Positions 8,333-17,401 of a DNA stretch of 64,000 nucleotides are shown here, piece by piece. This DNA comes from a bacterium (lineage in GTDB: Bacteria; Chloroflexota; Dehalococcoidia; Tepidiformales; Tepidiformaceae): the NCBI GenBank assembly GCA_003577245.1, contig QEVS01000001.1, forward strand, positions 62,001 to 126,000, in the 5' to 3' direction. Within the stretch, counting starts at the first letter, position 1; each line of letters begins with the position of its first letter. The notes beneath the pieces are model-generated. The model searched no databases and was not told the origin of the DNA. It saw only the letters and a list, made by a program, of their open reading frames with translations. The position numbers and the translations under genes are program-made.

Positions 8333-9367
8333 TTAGACGGTTGGAACGATGTCGGCAGGATCCACGGTAAACGGCCCGAGGAGCTCCTGCCACTTGTAAG
8401 CGATCAGCGTCTTCAGCATCTCAGACGTACCGCCTCCGCGCACCTTCTCCATCTCCGAACTCAGCGTGGCGAGGGCAGTGTGCACTTCAGGGCCGAAAAG
8501 CGATTCGAGATACTCCGGCGGGATGCGCGGAGTCTTGTAATCGATGCTGAAATCGTCGTTCAGCCGGTGCGGCGAAAGCGGGGGAACATAGAAGACGTTG
8601 GGTCCGGTCCCCGCCTCCGCATGGAGCGGCAGCGCGATCTTCCACTTCTTCACCAGATTGTTGACCGCTGAGCCCTCTTCATCGATGTAGCCAATGAAGA
8701 CGGCGCGGCCCGGGCACTGGCGAACGCAGGCCGGGGCAACCCCCGCCTCGATACGCGGGAAGCAGCCGATGCAGTGCTGGGCCACGCGGCGTTCGTAGTT
8801 GAAGTAGATCTTCTTGTAGGGGCACGCCTCCATGCAGAAGCGGTCACCCATGCAAACGTCCTCATCGCGCAGCACCAGGCCGTCGTCCCGCTTGGCCAGG
8901 GCGCCCGTTGGGCAGGCCTCAAGACAAACGGGGTTCGTGCAGTGGTTGCAGATGCGGGGCATGTAGAAGAAGTACGAGTTCGGCCACTCACCGGCTCCCT
9001 GGTCTTCGTCCCAGTTCATCGCCCAGCGGCCTTCGCGCGGCGCCTGGGGCTCAAGGTGAGCCTTGCCGGCCGTGCCGCCGTAGAAAACCTCGTAGTAGTT
9101 GTAGTCGAAGCCGCCGCCAAACTCACCCCGGGTAGGCTGGTGACCGGCCCTGGGCTTGCCCGTCTTGGGGTCGATGCCGCCGCCCATCTCCTCCCAGCCC
9201 TTGGGAGTGCCAAGGCCCGGCATGGTGTTGACCGAGCACCACCACTCGTGCTTCTCGCCCTCTTCACGGGTCCAGAGCACTTTGCACGCCACCGAACAGG
9301 TCTGGCAGCCAATGCACTTGTTCAGGTCATAGACCCAGGCTATCTGCCGCGTTGCACTTGCAGTCAT
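8333..9367 (-). CDS. Iron-sulfur (beta) subunit of type II molybdoenzyme
   Basis: This 344-residue electron-transfer subunit of the NarH/EbdB/SerB type has four cysteine groups. The first is C18-x2-C21-x2-C24-x3-C28 (KCIGCQTCSVACK). The others are CNHCTNPVCLEACPTGA, CMGDRFCMEACPYKK, and CIGCFPRIE with a later CVRQCPGR. I chose the ATG at 9367 because AGGAGA lies 8 bases before it; a TTG at 9385 extends the frame without support. No signal peptide is present. It sits directly after the heme gamma gene and before the chaperone. One complete beta for two alpha genes in the same operon, plus a third nearby, suggests that alphas share it. Confidence 0.92.
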   Translation of the reverse strand: MTASATRQIAWVYDLNKCIGCQTCSVACKVLWTREEGEKHEWWCSVNTMPGLGTPKGWEEMGGGIDPKTGKPRAGHQPTRGEFGGGFDYNYYEVFYGGTAGKAHLEPQAPREGRWAMNWDEDQGAGEWPNSYFFYMPRICNHCTNPVCLEACPTGALAKRDDGLVLRDEDVCMGDRFCMEACPYKKIYFNYERRVAQHCIGCFPRIEAGVAPACVRQCPGRAVFIGYIDEEGSAVNNLVKKWKIALPLHAEAGTGPNVFYVPPLSPHRLNDDFSIDYKTPRIPPEYLESLFGPEVHTALATLSSEMEKVRGGGTSEMLKTLIAYKWQELLGPFTVDPADIVPTV

Positions 9368-9385
9368 CGGTATCTCTCCTTGCAA

Positions 9386-9958
9386 TTACTCGAGCGACAG
9401 CCAGTTGCGGCTGACGGCGGCGAGGCCCGCCCGTTCTTCGTTCGATCCGTTCCAGACGGCCACCCCGAGCTTCCCCTTGGAAGCACTGGCCGGCCCGCTG
9501 ACCACAACGGCCCACTTGCCGCCGCTGTTCGCACCCGTGCCGCCTACCGCCGAGGCGTCCCCTTTGGTGACCACCCCGGGGCCCTTCGACACCAGGTTCA
9601 GGGCGCCCCGCCCGTTCTCCCAGTACCAGAGCGTCACCGGCGAGGCCGCGCTGCCCAGCGTGTCGAGCGGGCCATCCCCCAGGACAGCGCCTACCGCGTC
9701 CTGGAACTCAGCGTTCGGCGCCGCATCATCAGCCCATTCCACGCGCACGTACAGCTTCTTCCCGTCGGTGGCCGCAGCCACCCTGGCCTCTGCCGTCTTG
9801 CCATAGGCCCGGTTTGCCCACGCCTCGCGGATGTACTCCGTGGGCTGCGCCGCCAGGGGTACCGGCGCCAGCGCGACGGCTTCCGCTGTCACGCCACTCC
9901 AGGCCTGGGAGGCGGGGTCGGCCAGGTCGGCCCCTGCATTCACCGTTGCGACTTTCAT
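9386..9958 (-). CDS. Heme b-binding gamma subunit (EbdC/DdhC-like)
   Basis: This 190-residue beta-rich protein resembles the cytochrome-b gamma subunits of ethylbenzene dehydrogenase and dimethylsulfide dehydrogenase. It shows the family pattern of EYIREAWANRAYG, then an alternating strand KKLYVRVEWADDAAPN, then LWYWENG. In the family a single heme b is held by a Met and a Lys. Candidate ligands exist here but cannot be fixed by eye. Unlike the known periplasmic members, the N-terminus (MKVATVNAGADLADP) has no Sec signal, in line with the missing Tat signals on the alpha subunits. The start lies 9 bases after the alpha subunit B stop, and the stop 18 bases before the beta start. Confidence 0.78.
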   Translation of the reverse strand: MKVATVNAGADLADPASQAWSGVTAEAVALAPVPLAAQPTEYIREAWANRAYGKTAEARVAAATDGKKLYVRVEWADDAAPNAEFQDAVGAVLGDGPLDTLGSAASPVTLWYWENGRGALNLVSKGPGVVTKGDASAVGGTGANSGGKWAVVVSGPASASKGKLGVAVWNGSNEERAGLAAVSRNWLSLE

Positions 9959-9967
9959 AGCTTCTCC

Positions 9968-12778
9968 TCAGTTGACCTTTTCGAAATCGCATGACACCCA
10001 GCGGTCCGATGGAACCGGTTGCCACTCGGTGCCGAGGTGCCGAAGGTGGCCATAGCCACCAGCAAACCCAATCCACTTGACCATCCCGGGCTCAATCTCG
10101 TTCGCGCCCGACCAGTCCGGGTACTGGAATCCCGCCCAGCCGTTGTAGGACACAACCTGCCCCGGCCGGACGTTCGGAGCGACCTTTGCGTGCACCTTGA
10201 ACGAGCTCACCTCGTTGAAGACCCGAATCAGGTCGCCGTCCTTTACGCCGCGCGCGACGGCATCGTCGGGATTGACCGAAACCTCGGCCTCGCCGCGGTG
10301 CGTCCCCAGGATCACCCAGTTGCCCTGGTTCATCGTGTGGATGCTCCAGCGGTTGTGACCCGAAGTCATGCCCAGCGGCAGGTCCCCGCCCATCTTCGGG
10401 TTCGGCTTCCATGTTGGGAGCTCCTCCCCCGCCTCAAGGAACCACGGGTGATCAATGTAGAACTGCGCCCGCCGCGCATAGGTCGGGAACGGGTGCCCCG
10501 ATTCCGTATGATCGCGGAAGGGCACGTGCGTCTCGTTCGCCGCAATCGGCGAGGCCTGCGCCAGCGCCATCGGCGTCAGGCCCCAGTCAATGAAGCGAAC
10601 GTGGCCCTTCTCACGCAGGGTGTCGAGGTTCGTCCCCATCGGCAGCGTGCCCGCCAGCGCCGAGTCGCGTATCGCCTCGTCGGCCATCTTGTCCTCGTCC
10701 AGCAGGTACCCGTTCATCGAGTAGTAGCCGGGCAGGTCCGCATAGCGGCGCGTGTAGCCCTTCTGGTCCGTGTATTCGGTCAACCCGCGCGCCTTGGCCC
10801 GCTCGGCCAGCTTCTCCAGCAGTGCCGCGTACAGGCTCCATTCGTTCTTCGCTTCGCCGGCCGGGTTGGCTGCCTTGTCCGAGAACGTCAGGTTCATCAC
10901 GTGCGGGGTCGGAATGTGGAACGATACCTTCTCGTAGTGTTGCGCCGCCGGCAGGAAGTAGTCCGCATACAGCGCCGTCTGGCTCATCCGGAAATCGATG
11001 GTGACGATTGTCTTCAGCTGCTGCCAGAGAGTGGGCAGAAGCGCCGTCTTGCCGCCGCGTGTGCGCCGCAGCATGTTCCCGCCACACTCAATGAGCACAC
11101 GAGGAGGCGCCTCCGGCCGGGGCTTATCCATGCCCAGCCACCAGCCCTTCTCCAGCGCCTCGTTGAAGTACTCGTCGAACTTGCGGGGCAGGCTCTCGTC
11201 GCCCCACTCCTTCTTGTTCCACCTGTCGCGATAGCCGCCCTGGTAGTACCACATCATCGCCGGGACAGTGCTCGAACCCGACGGGCCGCCACCCGGACCG
11301 CCACCTGAAGCCTCCATCCGCGCTGCCAGCATTCCCAGCTCGCGAACGGCTATCTCCGTGGTCATCGTTGGGTCGGTGGCCTTCATCGCTGCCACGGCCG
11401 CATCACGCCCTGCGAGAACGATCTCCGTGTTCGCGGCGCCAGGCCCCGGCTTGTTCGAAGAAATGAACAGGCCATCGTGCATGCCCGCTGCCCAGCAGCG
11501 AATGCCCGTGCCCTTCTTCCCCCAGTTCCCGCTCGCCGCCAACACCAGGCACTGAACACGCTCGATGAGGTCACCGTGATAGAACTTGCAGGCGTTGTAG
11601 CCAAGCATGATGTTCGTTCGCCTGGCAGCGACCTTGCGCGCCACCGTGCGAACCATTTCGGGGTGGACCCCGGTGATCGCCTGCTGCTTCTCGGGCGTGT
11701 ACTCGGCGTCCAGCTTCTTCTTCAAGAGCGAATAGACCGGCGTCACCTGCACCGTCGAGCCGTCGGCCAGCTTCACATCGAACACGCCTTCGAGGGCGAT
11801 ATCGACCCCCTTTAGGAACACGCTGCCGCGGTCCGCCAGCTTAAGCCCCTTGCCGGGAACCCACTGGTACATCTGGTCCTCGCGGCCCTGGCCCTCAACC
11901 TCAGTCTGGCGAAGGTAGCGGCGCGAATCGGTGCGAACGAGGTAGCCGAAGTCGGTCTGTTCCTTCAGGAACGCCCAGTCCGCGATGTTCTCTTCGAACA
12001 TTACCTGCACCAGCGCCAGGCCGAACGCCTGGTCCGAGGCCCCCTTGATCGGCACCTGGATGTCAGCGTGCGTGTGCGACGGGTTCACATCCGGCGAAAT
12101 GTTGATGACTTCCGCCCCGTTGTACCGTGCCTCCGCGATGAAGTGGTAGAACGGGATGCGCGTGTAGATCGGGTTCATGTGCCAGATCAGCACGACCTCG
12201 GAATGGAACCAGTCGTCGGCCGACGAGACCGGGCTGAACTTGCCGAACGTCTCGTAGAGGCCGATGGAGAAGTCGTTGATGGAGCCGTTCAGGTCCAGCC
12301 CAAGGCCGCCAAGCGTCGAAAAGAAGCGGCCAGTGGGTGCGACCGTGGCCATCTCGGGCGTGCCCTCGTGCACGATGGCGTGCGGACCCTGCTCCTCAAT
12401 GGCATCGATCAGCGAGTCGGCGATCTCGCCGAGCGCCTGGTCCCAGGATACCCGGGTCCATTTGCCTTCGCCGCGTTCGCCGGCCCGCTTCAGCGGGTAC
12501 ATCACCCGGTCCGGGCCGTAGAGAGACTGGCTCCACGAGGCGCCCTTCTGGCATCCCATGGGGTTGAAATCGGGAACGCCCGGCTCAATCGTGTTGAAGG
12601 AGCCGGATTGCTCTTCACGCCAGACGATGCCGTCCTTGACGTAGACGCGCATCGGACAGTTGCCGGGGTAGCAGTCCACACAGTGCGTTCCCCAGAACAC
12701 GCCGTCCCAATCCCACTTCTTGCGATAGAGATCTTGCCAGCCGTTGTATGTTGGTGCCGTAGACGTTTGGCTAGTCAT
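9968..12778 (-). CDS. DMSO-reductase-family type II molybdopterin oxidoreductase, alpha subunit B
   Basis: This 936-residue alpha subunit heads the long minus-strand operon. The cluster motif is H32-x3-C36-x4-C41 and C76 (GTHCVDCYPGNC, NPMGCQKG), one residue longer between the last two close cysteines than in alpha A. Cys33 again follows the His. Asp169 in SINDFSIG is the predicted molybdenum ligand. A Gly/Ser-rich insertion (about residues 480-500, GGGPGGGPSGSS) is absent from the other alphas. No Tat signal is present. There is no Shine-Dalgarno before the ATG; a Crp/Fnr-type inverted repeat is centred 42.5 bases upstream, the class II activator distance if the transcript begins at the ATG. 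The substrate is unknown. Confidence 0.9.
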   Translation of the reverse strand: MTSQTSTAPTYNGWQDLYRKKWDWDGVFWGTHCVDCYPGNCPMRVYVKDGIVWREEQSGSFNTIEPGVPDFNPMGCQKGASWSQSLYGPDRVMYPLKRAGERGEGKWTRVSWDQALGEIADSLIDAIEEQGPHAIVHEGTPEMATVAPTGRFFSTLGGLGLDLNGSINDFSIGLYETFGKFSPVSSADDWFHSEVVLIWHMNPIYTRIPFYHFIAEARYNGAEVINISPDVNPSHTHADIQVPIKGASDQAFGLALVQVMFEENIADWAFLKEQTDFGYLVRTDSRRYLRQTEVEGQGREDQMYQWVPGKGLKLADRGSVFLKGVDIALEGVFDVKLADGSTVQVTPVYSLLKKKLDAEYTPEKQQAITGVHPEMVRTVARKVAARRTNIMLGYNACKFYHGDLIERVQCLVLAASGNWGKKGTGIRCWAAGMHDGLFISSNKPGPGAANTEIVLAGRDAAVAAMKATDPTMTTEIAVRELGMLAARMEASGGGPGGGPSGSSTVPAMMWYYQGGYRDRWNKKEWGDESLPRKFDEYFNEALEKGWWLGMDKPRPEAPPRVLIECGGNMLRRTRGGKTALLPTLWQQLKTIVTIDFRMSQTALYADYFLPAAQHYEKVSFHIPTPHVMNLTFSDKAANPAGEAKNEWSLYAALLEKLAERAKARGLTEYTDQKGYTRRYADLPGYYSMNGYLLDEDKMADEAIRDSALAGTLPMGTNLDTLREKGHVRFIDWGLTPMALAQASPIAANETHVPFRDHTESGHPFPTYARRAQFYIDHPWFLEAGEELPTWKPNPKMGGDLPLGMTSGHNRWSIHTMNQGNWVILGTHRGEAEVSVNPDDAVARGVKDGDLIRVFNEVSSFKVHAKVAPNVRPGQVVSYNGWAGFQYPDWSGANEIEPGMVKWIGFAGGYGHLRHLGTEWQPVPSDRWVSCDFEKVN

Positions 12779-12811
12779 GCCGGCAATGTTCTGGCGCAGG
12801 CCCGGCTATCG

Positions 12812-12829
12812 GTATGACTGTCGTCATAT
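12812..12829 (-). promoter_or_regulatory. Crp/Fnr-type inverted repeat upstream of alpha subunit B operon
   Basis: GTATGAC-N4-GTCATAT is a 14-base dyad with one end mismatch. It shares the TATGAC-N4-GTCATA core with the site at 15848-15871. Half-site length and 4-base spacing match Fnr/Dnr-type operators, although the sequence differs from TTGAT or TTGAC. The centre is 42.5 bases from the alpha B start codon. The 148-base gap between the two alpha genes holds no other feature I can support. Confidence 0.65.
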
Positions 12830-12926
12830 ATCAGAGACTCCCCCCGGGATGGGCCGAAACTGCCCTCGAAATAAGCTCGCGACGCCCCCCGGCACCTTGC
12901 CGCAGATGACACAAGAACGCCCCCTG

Positions 12927-15710
12927 TCACCTGATCCTCCGGACATCGACCCGCGTCCCGCGCATCACCGCGCACGGCTGCCATTCCGTCGACCAGTACT
13001 GCAGGTGGCCGTATCCGCCGGCCAGGTGGAGCCACTTGATCATGCCCGGCTCGGCATCATTCGCCGTCGCCCAGTTCGGGAACTGGTAGGTGTCGAAGCC
13101 GTTGTAGACGATCACCTGCCCCGGCGCCGCCGAAGGCGAAATCTTCACCGCCACCTGGAATTCTCCCATGTCGTTGAAGACCCGGACCACCTCGTTGTCT
13201 TCGATTCCCGCGCGCTCCGCATCCTGGTTGTTCATCACCATGTGAGGCGCCCCGCGGTGGGTGTCCTGCATCACGTTGTTCGCAATGTTGAGCGAATGGA
13301 TGCTCCAGCGGTTGTGGCCGCTCGTGAGCTGGAACGGGTAGTTGCCCCCCTGGGCCGGTGAGTCCTTGTGCCGTGGCAGGTGCTCGTCGGCTTCGATGAA
13401 CCACTCGTGCTCGATGAGGAACTGGGCGCGACGGCTCAGCGTCGGATAGGGCTCGCCCTTCTCCACATGATTGCGGAAGGGCACGAAGGTCTCGTCCGGT
13501 TTCGGGTCAGTGGCCTGGGCCACGGCGCGCGCCGATATCCCGAGCCCCTGGAAGCGCATGTAACCCTTCCGGCGAAGCTCCTCCAGGCTGGCATCCGGGG
13601 GTAGCGTGCCGATGAGAGCGCTGTCGCGGATCATCTCGTCGAACATCGCCTCCGTGTCCGTCCAGAGTCCGTTCGCCGTGTATTTCGAATGCGCTTCGCG
13701 GATATCGTGCTCGCCGCCGAGCGCGTTCTTGTAGGGCTCCACGCCCCTCGCCTGCGCCCTCTCTTCGAGCTTCTTCGCAAGAATCCCGAAGGCATCCCAT
13801 TCGTTCAGAGCCTCGCCCGGCGGGTCCACCGCCTTGTCGCTGAACGTGAGGTTCATCGTGTGGGTGCTGGGAATGCCGAAACCCAGCTTCTCGTACTGGT
13901 GGGCAATCGGCAGCACGATGTCCGAGTACATGGCCGTGCCGCTCATGCGCACGTCCAGCGTCACCACCATCTTCAGGCCGGGGAAAAGGTGCTTGAGCAG
14001 CATCTTCCCGCCGCCCCGCGTCCGGCGCACAAAGTTCCCGCCCGATTCGATGATCACGCGCGTCGGATGCTCGGCCCGGGGCAGGTCGAACCCCTGCCAC
14101 CAGCCCTTCGACACCGCCTCGTTGAAGTACTCGTCGAATTCGCGCGCCATGCTCGGGTCATGCCACTCCCGGTTCCGCCACGCATCCTTGTAACCCGCGT
14201 GGTGATACCACCAGAACACCGGCGGAACGAATCCCGTGCCCTGCCCCTGCCCCGGCATCTTCGCCTGCATGATCGCCAGCTGGGCACGCGTCAGCGTCGG
14301 GTCCTGCGACTGTATGAACCCGACCATCTTCTCCATCATGTCGAGGATCGAGCTGATCTCCTCCGGCCCCCGCCTGGTTTTCGCAAGCACCGTGAACCAG
14401 CCGTCCATCAGCCCGCTCAGCCACGCGCGAAGCCCCGTGCCCTGCCGTCCCCAGTTCCCCGTCAGCGACAGCAGCAGTATCTGCGAGCGCTCAATCAGAT
14501 CGCCGTGGTAATGCTTGCCCGCGTTGTTCAGGCAGCAAAGGAAGTTCGTCTTCTTCGTAGCGATCTTGCGGGCCAGCATCCGTATCGTGTCCGGGTGCAC
14601 CCCGCAGTGCTCCGAAGCCCTCTCCGGCGTGTACTCCTTGAGGCGCTCCCGCATCATTGAAAAGACGGTGGTCACCTGCACGGCGCCGGCCCTGGTCTGC
14701 ACCGTCCACGCGCCTTCGAGCGCGGGCGTAACCTCACCCCAGAAGAGCGTCCCCTTGGGCGCCGCCACGGGCTGATTCGTCGCCGAATCCCACGCATAGA
14801 ACTGGTCCTCGGCGCCGCCCTCTTCCATGTCCGACTGGCGCAGGTAGCGCTTGGTCTTCGGATTCACCAGCAGTGGCAGGTCCGTCTGCTCCCGGACGAA
14901 GCTCTCGTTCACCAGCCCCTCTTCGATCACCACCTGCGCCATGCCAAGAGCGAATGCAGCGTCCGACCCTACCTTCACCGGCACGTAGTAGTCCGAGTGA
15001 ATCGAAGACGGCGAGGCATCCGGCGCCACCGTCACAATCTCCGCCCCGTTGTACCGCGCTTCGAGCGCATAGTGAATGTGCGGAATGCGCGTGTAGAACG
15101 GGTTCTGGAACCAGATGAAGACCATCTCCGAATGGAACCAGTCGTCAATCGAACTCACCGGGTCGAACGTCCCCCACGTGAGATAGTGGCCCGGGCTGAA
15201 GTCGTTCATCTCGGCGTTGAGGTCCGTTGTCAGCCCGCCCAGTATCCGCATGAACTGTCCGCGCCCCACGGCCCCCCACGTGCCCAGGTTGCATCCCGAA
15301 GGCGCCATCACCGATTCGGGGCCCACCTCCTGCACCGCGTCGATGATTGCATCGGCAATCTCCGTCGCCGCCTCGTCCCACGTGATCCGCTTCCAGCGGC
15401 CCGAACCCCGCTCGCCGTCCCTCTTCAGCGGATAGAGCAGCCGCTCTTCCGAGTTGAGCATTCGCGACCAGCCCACCCCCTTCTGACAACCCATGGGGTT
15501 CATGTCCGGAACGCCTTCCTGAATCGTCTGGAAAGTGCCCGCTGATTCCTCGCGGACAACCTTCCCATCCTTCAGATAGACCCTCAGCTGACAGTTGCCG
15601 GGGTAGCAGTCGATGCAGTGCGATGCCCACAGCACCTTGTCCCACGACCAGCGTTCGCGGTAGCGCTTCTCCGTCGAAATCTCTGCGGGTGTGACCGTTT
15701 CAATTGCCAT
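12927..15710 (-). CDS. DMSO-reductase-family type II molybdopterin oxidoreductase, alpha subunit C
   Basis: This 927-residue protein is the third alpha subunit of the locus. YRERW is followed by H31-x3-C35-x4-C40 and C75 (ASHCIDCYPGNC, NPMGCQKG), with Cys32 beside the His. Asp170 in EMNDFSPGH is the predicted molybdenum ligand. It is closer to alpha B (same YPGNC spacing, shared AxHQYEK/AQHYEK region) than to alpha A. I chose the ATG at 15710 because GAGGGAGAG precedes it; a frame extending to 16016 is Arg/Ala-rich and unlike protein. No beta, gamma or chaperone gene accompanies it, so it would need those from the operon below. It has its own upstream region with a long Crp/Fnr-type palindrome. 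Confidence 0.9.
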   Translation of the reverse strand: MAIETVTPAEISTEKRYRERWSWDKVLWASHCIDCYPGNCQLRVYLKDGKVVREESAGTFQTIQEGVPDMNPMGCQKGVGWSRMLNSEERLLYPLKRDGERGSGRWKRITWDEAATEIADAIIDAVQEVGPESVMAPSGCNLGTWGAVGRGQFMRILGGLTTDLNAEMNDFSPGHYLTWGTFDPVSSIDDWFHSEMVFIWFQNPFYTRIPHIHYALEARYNGAEIVTVAPDASPSSIHSDYYVPVKVGSDAAFALGMAQVVIEEGLVNESFVREQTDLPLLVNPKTKRYLRQSDMEEGGAEDQFYAWDSATNQPVAAPKGTLFWGEVTPALEGAWTVQTRAGAVQVTTVFSMMRERLKEYTPERASEHCGVHPDTIRMLARKIATKKTNFLCCLNNAGKHYHGDLIERSQILLLSLTGNWGRQGTGLRAWLSGLMDGWFTVLAKTRRGPEEISSILDMMEKMVGFIQSQDPTLTRAQLAIMQAKMPGQGQGTGFVPPVFWWYHHAGYKDAWRNREWHDPSMAREFDEYFNEAVSKGWWQGFDLPRAEHPTRVIIESGGNFVRRTRGGGKMLLKHLFPGLKMVVTLDVRMSGTAMYSDIVLPIAHQYEKLGFGIPSTHTMNLTFSDKAVDPPGEALNEWDAFGILAKKLEERAQARGVEPYKNALGGEHDIREAHSKYTANGLWTDTEAMFDEMIRDSALIGTLPPDASLEELRRKGYMRFQGLGISARAVAQATDPKPDETFVPFRNHVEKGEPYPTLSRRAQFLIEHEWFIEADEHLPRHKDSPAQGGNYPFQLTSGHNRWSIHSLNIANNVMQDTHRGAPHMVMNNQDAERAGIEDNEVVRVFNDMGEFQVAVKISPSAAPGQVIVYNGFDTYQFPNWATANDAEPGMIKWLHLAGGYGHLQYWSTEWQPCAVMRGTRVDVRRIR

Positions 15711-15847
15711 GACTCTCTCTCCCTCGTGGTTCCCGGCCCCAGCCGGGACGGTTGGCCTGGCTTTGCGGCTCGCCCGGCGGGCAGCCCCAACCGGACCGGC
15801 AACGGCCAGCCCGGCAATCCGCGAGCTTCGAAGATCCAGGCCCCGGG

Positions 15848-15871
15848 GGCGTATGACTCTGGTCATACGCC
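15848..15871 (-). promoter_or_regulatory. Perfect Crp/Fnr-type palindrome upstream of alpha subunit C
   Basis: GGCGTATGAC-N4-GTCATACGCC is a perfect 10-bp inverted repeat. Its TATGAC-N4-GTCATA core equals that of the site at 12812-12829. It is centred 149.5 bases before the alpha C start codon, inside the 289-base gap separating alpha C from the MFS gene. The rest of that gap shows no gene. As an RNA it could also fold into a hairpin, but no T-run follows it on either strand, so an operator is more likely than a terminator. Confidence 0.65.
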
Positions 15872-15999
15872 CTGCAAATGGTGTCGCCGGAGCGGCATCC
15901 ACCCTTTCCCGGGGTGTTCGCTCTACGAGTGGTGAGCTCGAACGCGCCACACCGGCCGGCTCCCGCCCGGAGCCGCGCCGACCCCTGGCCGGGCCCGGC

Positions 16000-17274
16000 T
16001 TACGTCGCCGCCGCATCCTCGAGCGGCTTCTGAGCCTCGGCGTCGAGCGTCCGTACAGTCTTGCTGGCCGCAGCCGGCGTGATGATGAGCATGGTCAGAA
16101 GGGTCGCCACGGCCGGCACCATGCGGCTCATCCCCACCCAGTCGGCGACCGCGCCCAGCGGCGCGGCCGCTATCTGGTTGAGCGAGGACGAAATCCCCCG
16201 CAGCGACATAACACGCCCCATGTACTGGTTCTCCACAATCATCTGAAGCAGCGATGTGGACGCGATCATGTTGGCCGTGAAGAAGGTGCCGTTCAGGCAC
16301 CAGGCGGCCGCCGCCAATGGCAGTGACCGCGTCAGGCCGAACACCACCAGCGTCAGCCCGAATCCCGTTGTCGCGCCAATGATGATGCGCCCCAGGTGCC
16401 GCGGTGTGTTTCTCGTGGAGAGCGTCACCGTGCTCACCACCGTCCCCAGCCCCCAGATCCACCCCATCAACGTCCAGCCCCCGGCTCCCAGCCCAAGCTC
16501 GTTCTTCATCCAGTAGGGGGCCAGGGTCGAGATGATGGGAAAGCCCAGCACCCCTACGAAGATCCCGAAGACCAGCACCCAGAGAACCCGTTGCCGCCCC
16601 GCAGCATACCTGATGCCATCTCCAACGCTCCGCACGACACTCTGCGCGCTCGCCGGCGGCATTGCCCGCACCTTCAGCGTCAACAGCGCCCCCACCACCA
16701 CCGCGTGCCCGATCAGGCTGATCGCGAACGCGCCTCCCGTGCCGATGGTCTCGATGGCGAGCCCCGCCATCGGCGGCAGAAACGCGTAGGCGCTGATCTG
16801 CGCTGCGATGAACAGGGCAACCGCGTTGGGCAGGTGCTCGCGCGGCACCAACAGAGGCACCAGCGCCTGCCGCGTGGGGGCGTCCATCGACTCAACCGAG
16901 GCGGAGAGGAAGATTAGCCCGAAGGCCAGCCACAGTCCCACGTGATCGGTGATGACCAGCACCGAAAGCACGCCATAGATAACGAACGCCGCCGACTGAG
17001 TGACAATGAGCAGCGTGCGCCTGTCCATACGGTCGGCCAGCGCCCCGCCGTAAAGGCTGAACACGAGCATCCCGGTCCCTCGCGATACCCCGAGCAGGCC
17101 AAGCAACGCTGCCGAGCTGGTCATGCCCAGGATGAACCAGCCCTGCGCATAGAACTGGAACATCATCGTGGCACTCGAAAAGAACATCCCAAACCAGAGG
17201 ATGCGGAAGTCCCGGTGTTGGAGAGCCGGGAAGCGGCCGCGCCAGCCGGACAGCTCCGGCTGGGCCGTCAGCAT
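16000..17274 (-). CDS. Major facilitator superfamily transporter
   Basis: This 424-residue protein has about twelve hydrophobic segments. GGALADRMDRR after the second/third helix is the MFS loop 2-3 signature, and a related VGMSRM stretch occurs late. The N-terminus (RFPALQHRDFRILWFGMFFS) is typical of the EntS/DHA3-like exporters. The substrate is unknown. It lies between the Crp/Fnr regulator and alpha subunit C on the same strand, so it may move the substrate or product of the molybdoenzymes. That link rests on position alone. No clear ribosome binding site precedes the ATG. Confidence 0.85.
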   Translation of the reverse strand: MLTAQPELSGWRGRFPALQHRDFRILWFGMFFSSATMMFQFYAQGWFILGMTSSAALLGLLGVSRGTGMLVFSLYGGALADRMDRRTLLIVTQSAAFVIYGVLSVLVITDHVGLWLAFGLIFLSASVESMDAPTRQALVPLLVPREHLPNAVALFIAAQISAYAFLPPMAGLAIETIGTGGAFAISLIGHAVVVGALLTLKVRAMPPASAQSVVRSVGDGIRYAAGRQRVLWVLVFGIFVGVLGFPIISTLAPYWMKNELGLGAGGWTLMGWIWGLGTVVSTVTLSTRNTPRHLGRIIIGATTGFGLTLVVFGLTRSLPLAAAAWCLNGTFFTANMIASTSLLQMIVENQYMGRVMSLRGISSSLNQIAAAPLGAVADWVGMSRMVPAVATLLTMLIITPAAASKTVRTLDAEAQKPLEDAAAT

Positions 17275-17401
17275 GAGCGCCGTGCAGCGAACGGTTCGCC
17301 ACGGATGACATCACGAAGTAGCCAGCCCATGGTGCAAGTAGCGGTGCACAGCCGTCTCCGCACCATGACGGCGATCACCTTAGGTCAGTACAGACCCGGG
17401 G

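Noticed and set aside
10019-11308. A 429-residue open frame on the plus strand across alpha subunit B
   Set aside because: It is antisense to a gene with full family motifs and is Arg/His/Val-rich without domains. Such frames are common in GC-rich DNA. The same holds for 4910-6166, 13689-14660, 43624-44886 and 33125-34411.
15711-16016. N-terminal extension of alpha subunit C beginning with an Arg-rich, RR-containing stretch
   Set aside because: I considered it as a Tat signal, but it lacks a hydrophobic core after the arginines, crosses the palindrome region and has no homology to the other alphas. A good ribosome binding site supports the ATG at 15710.
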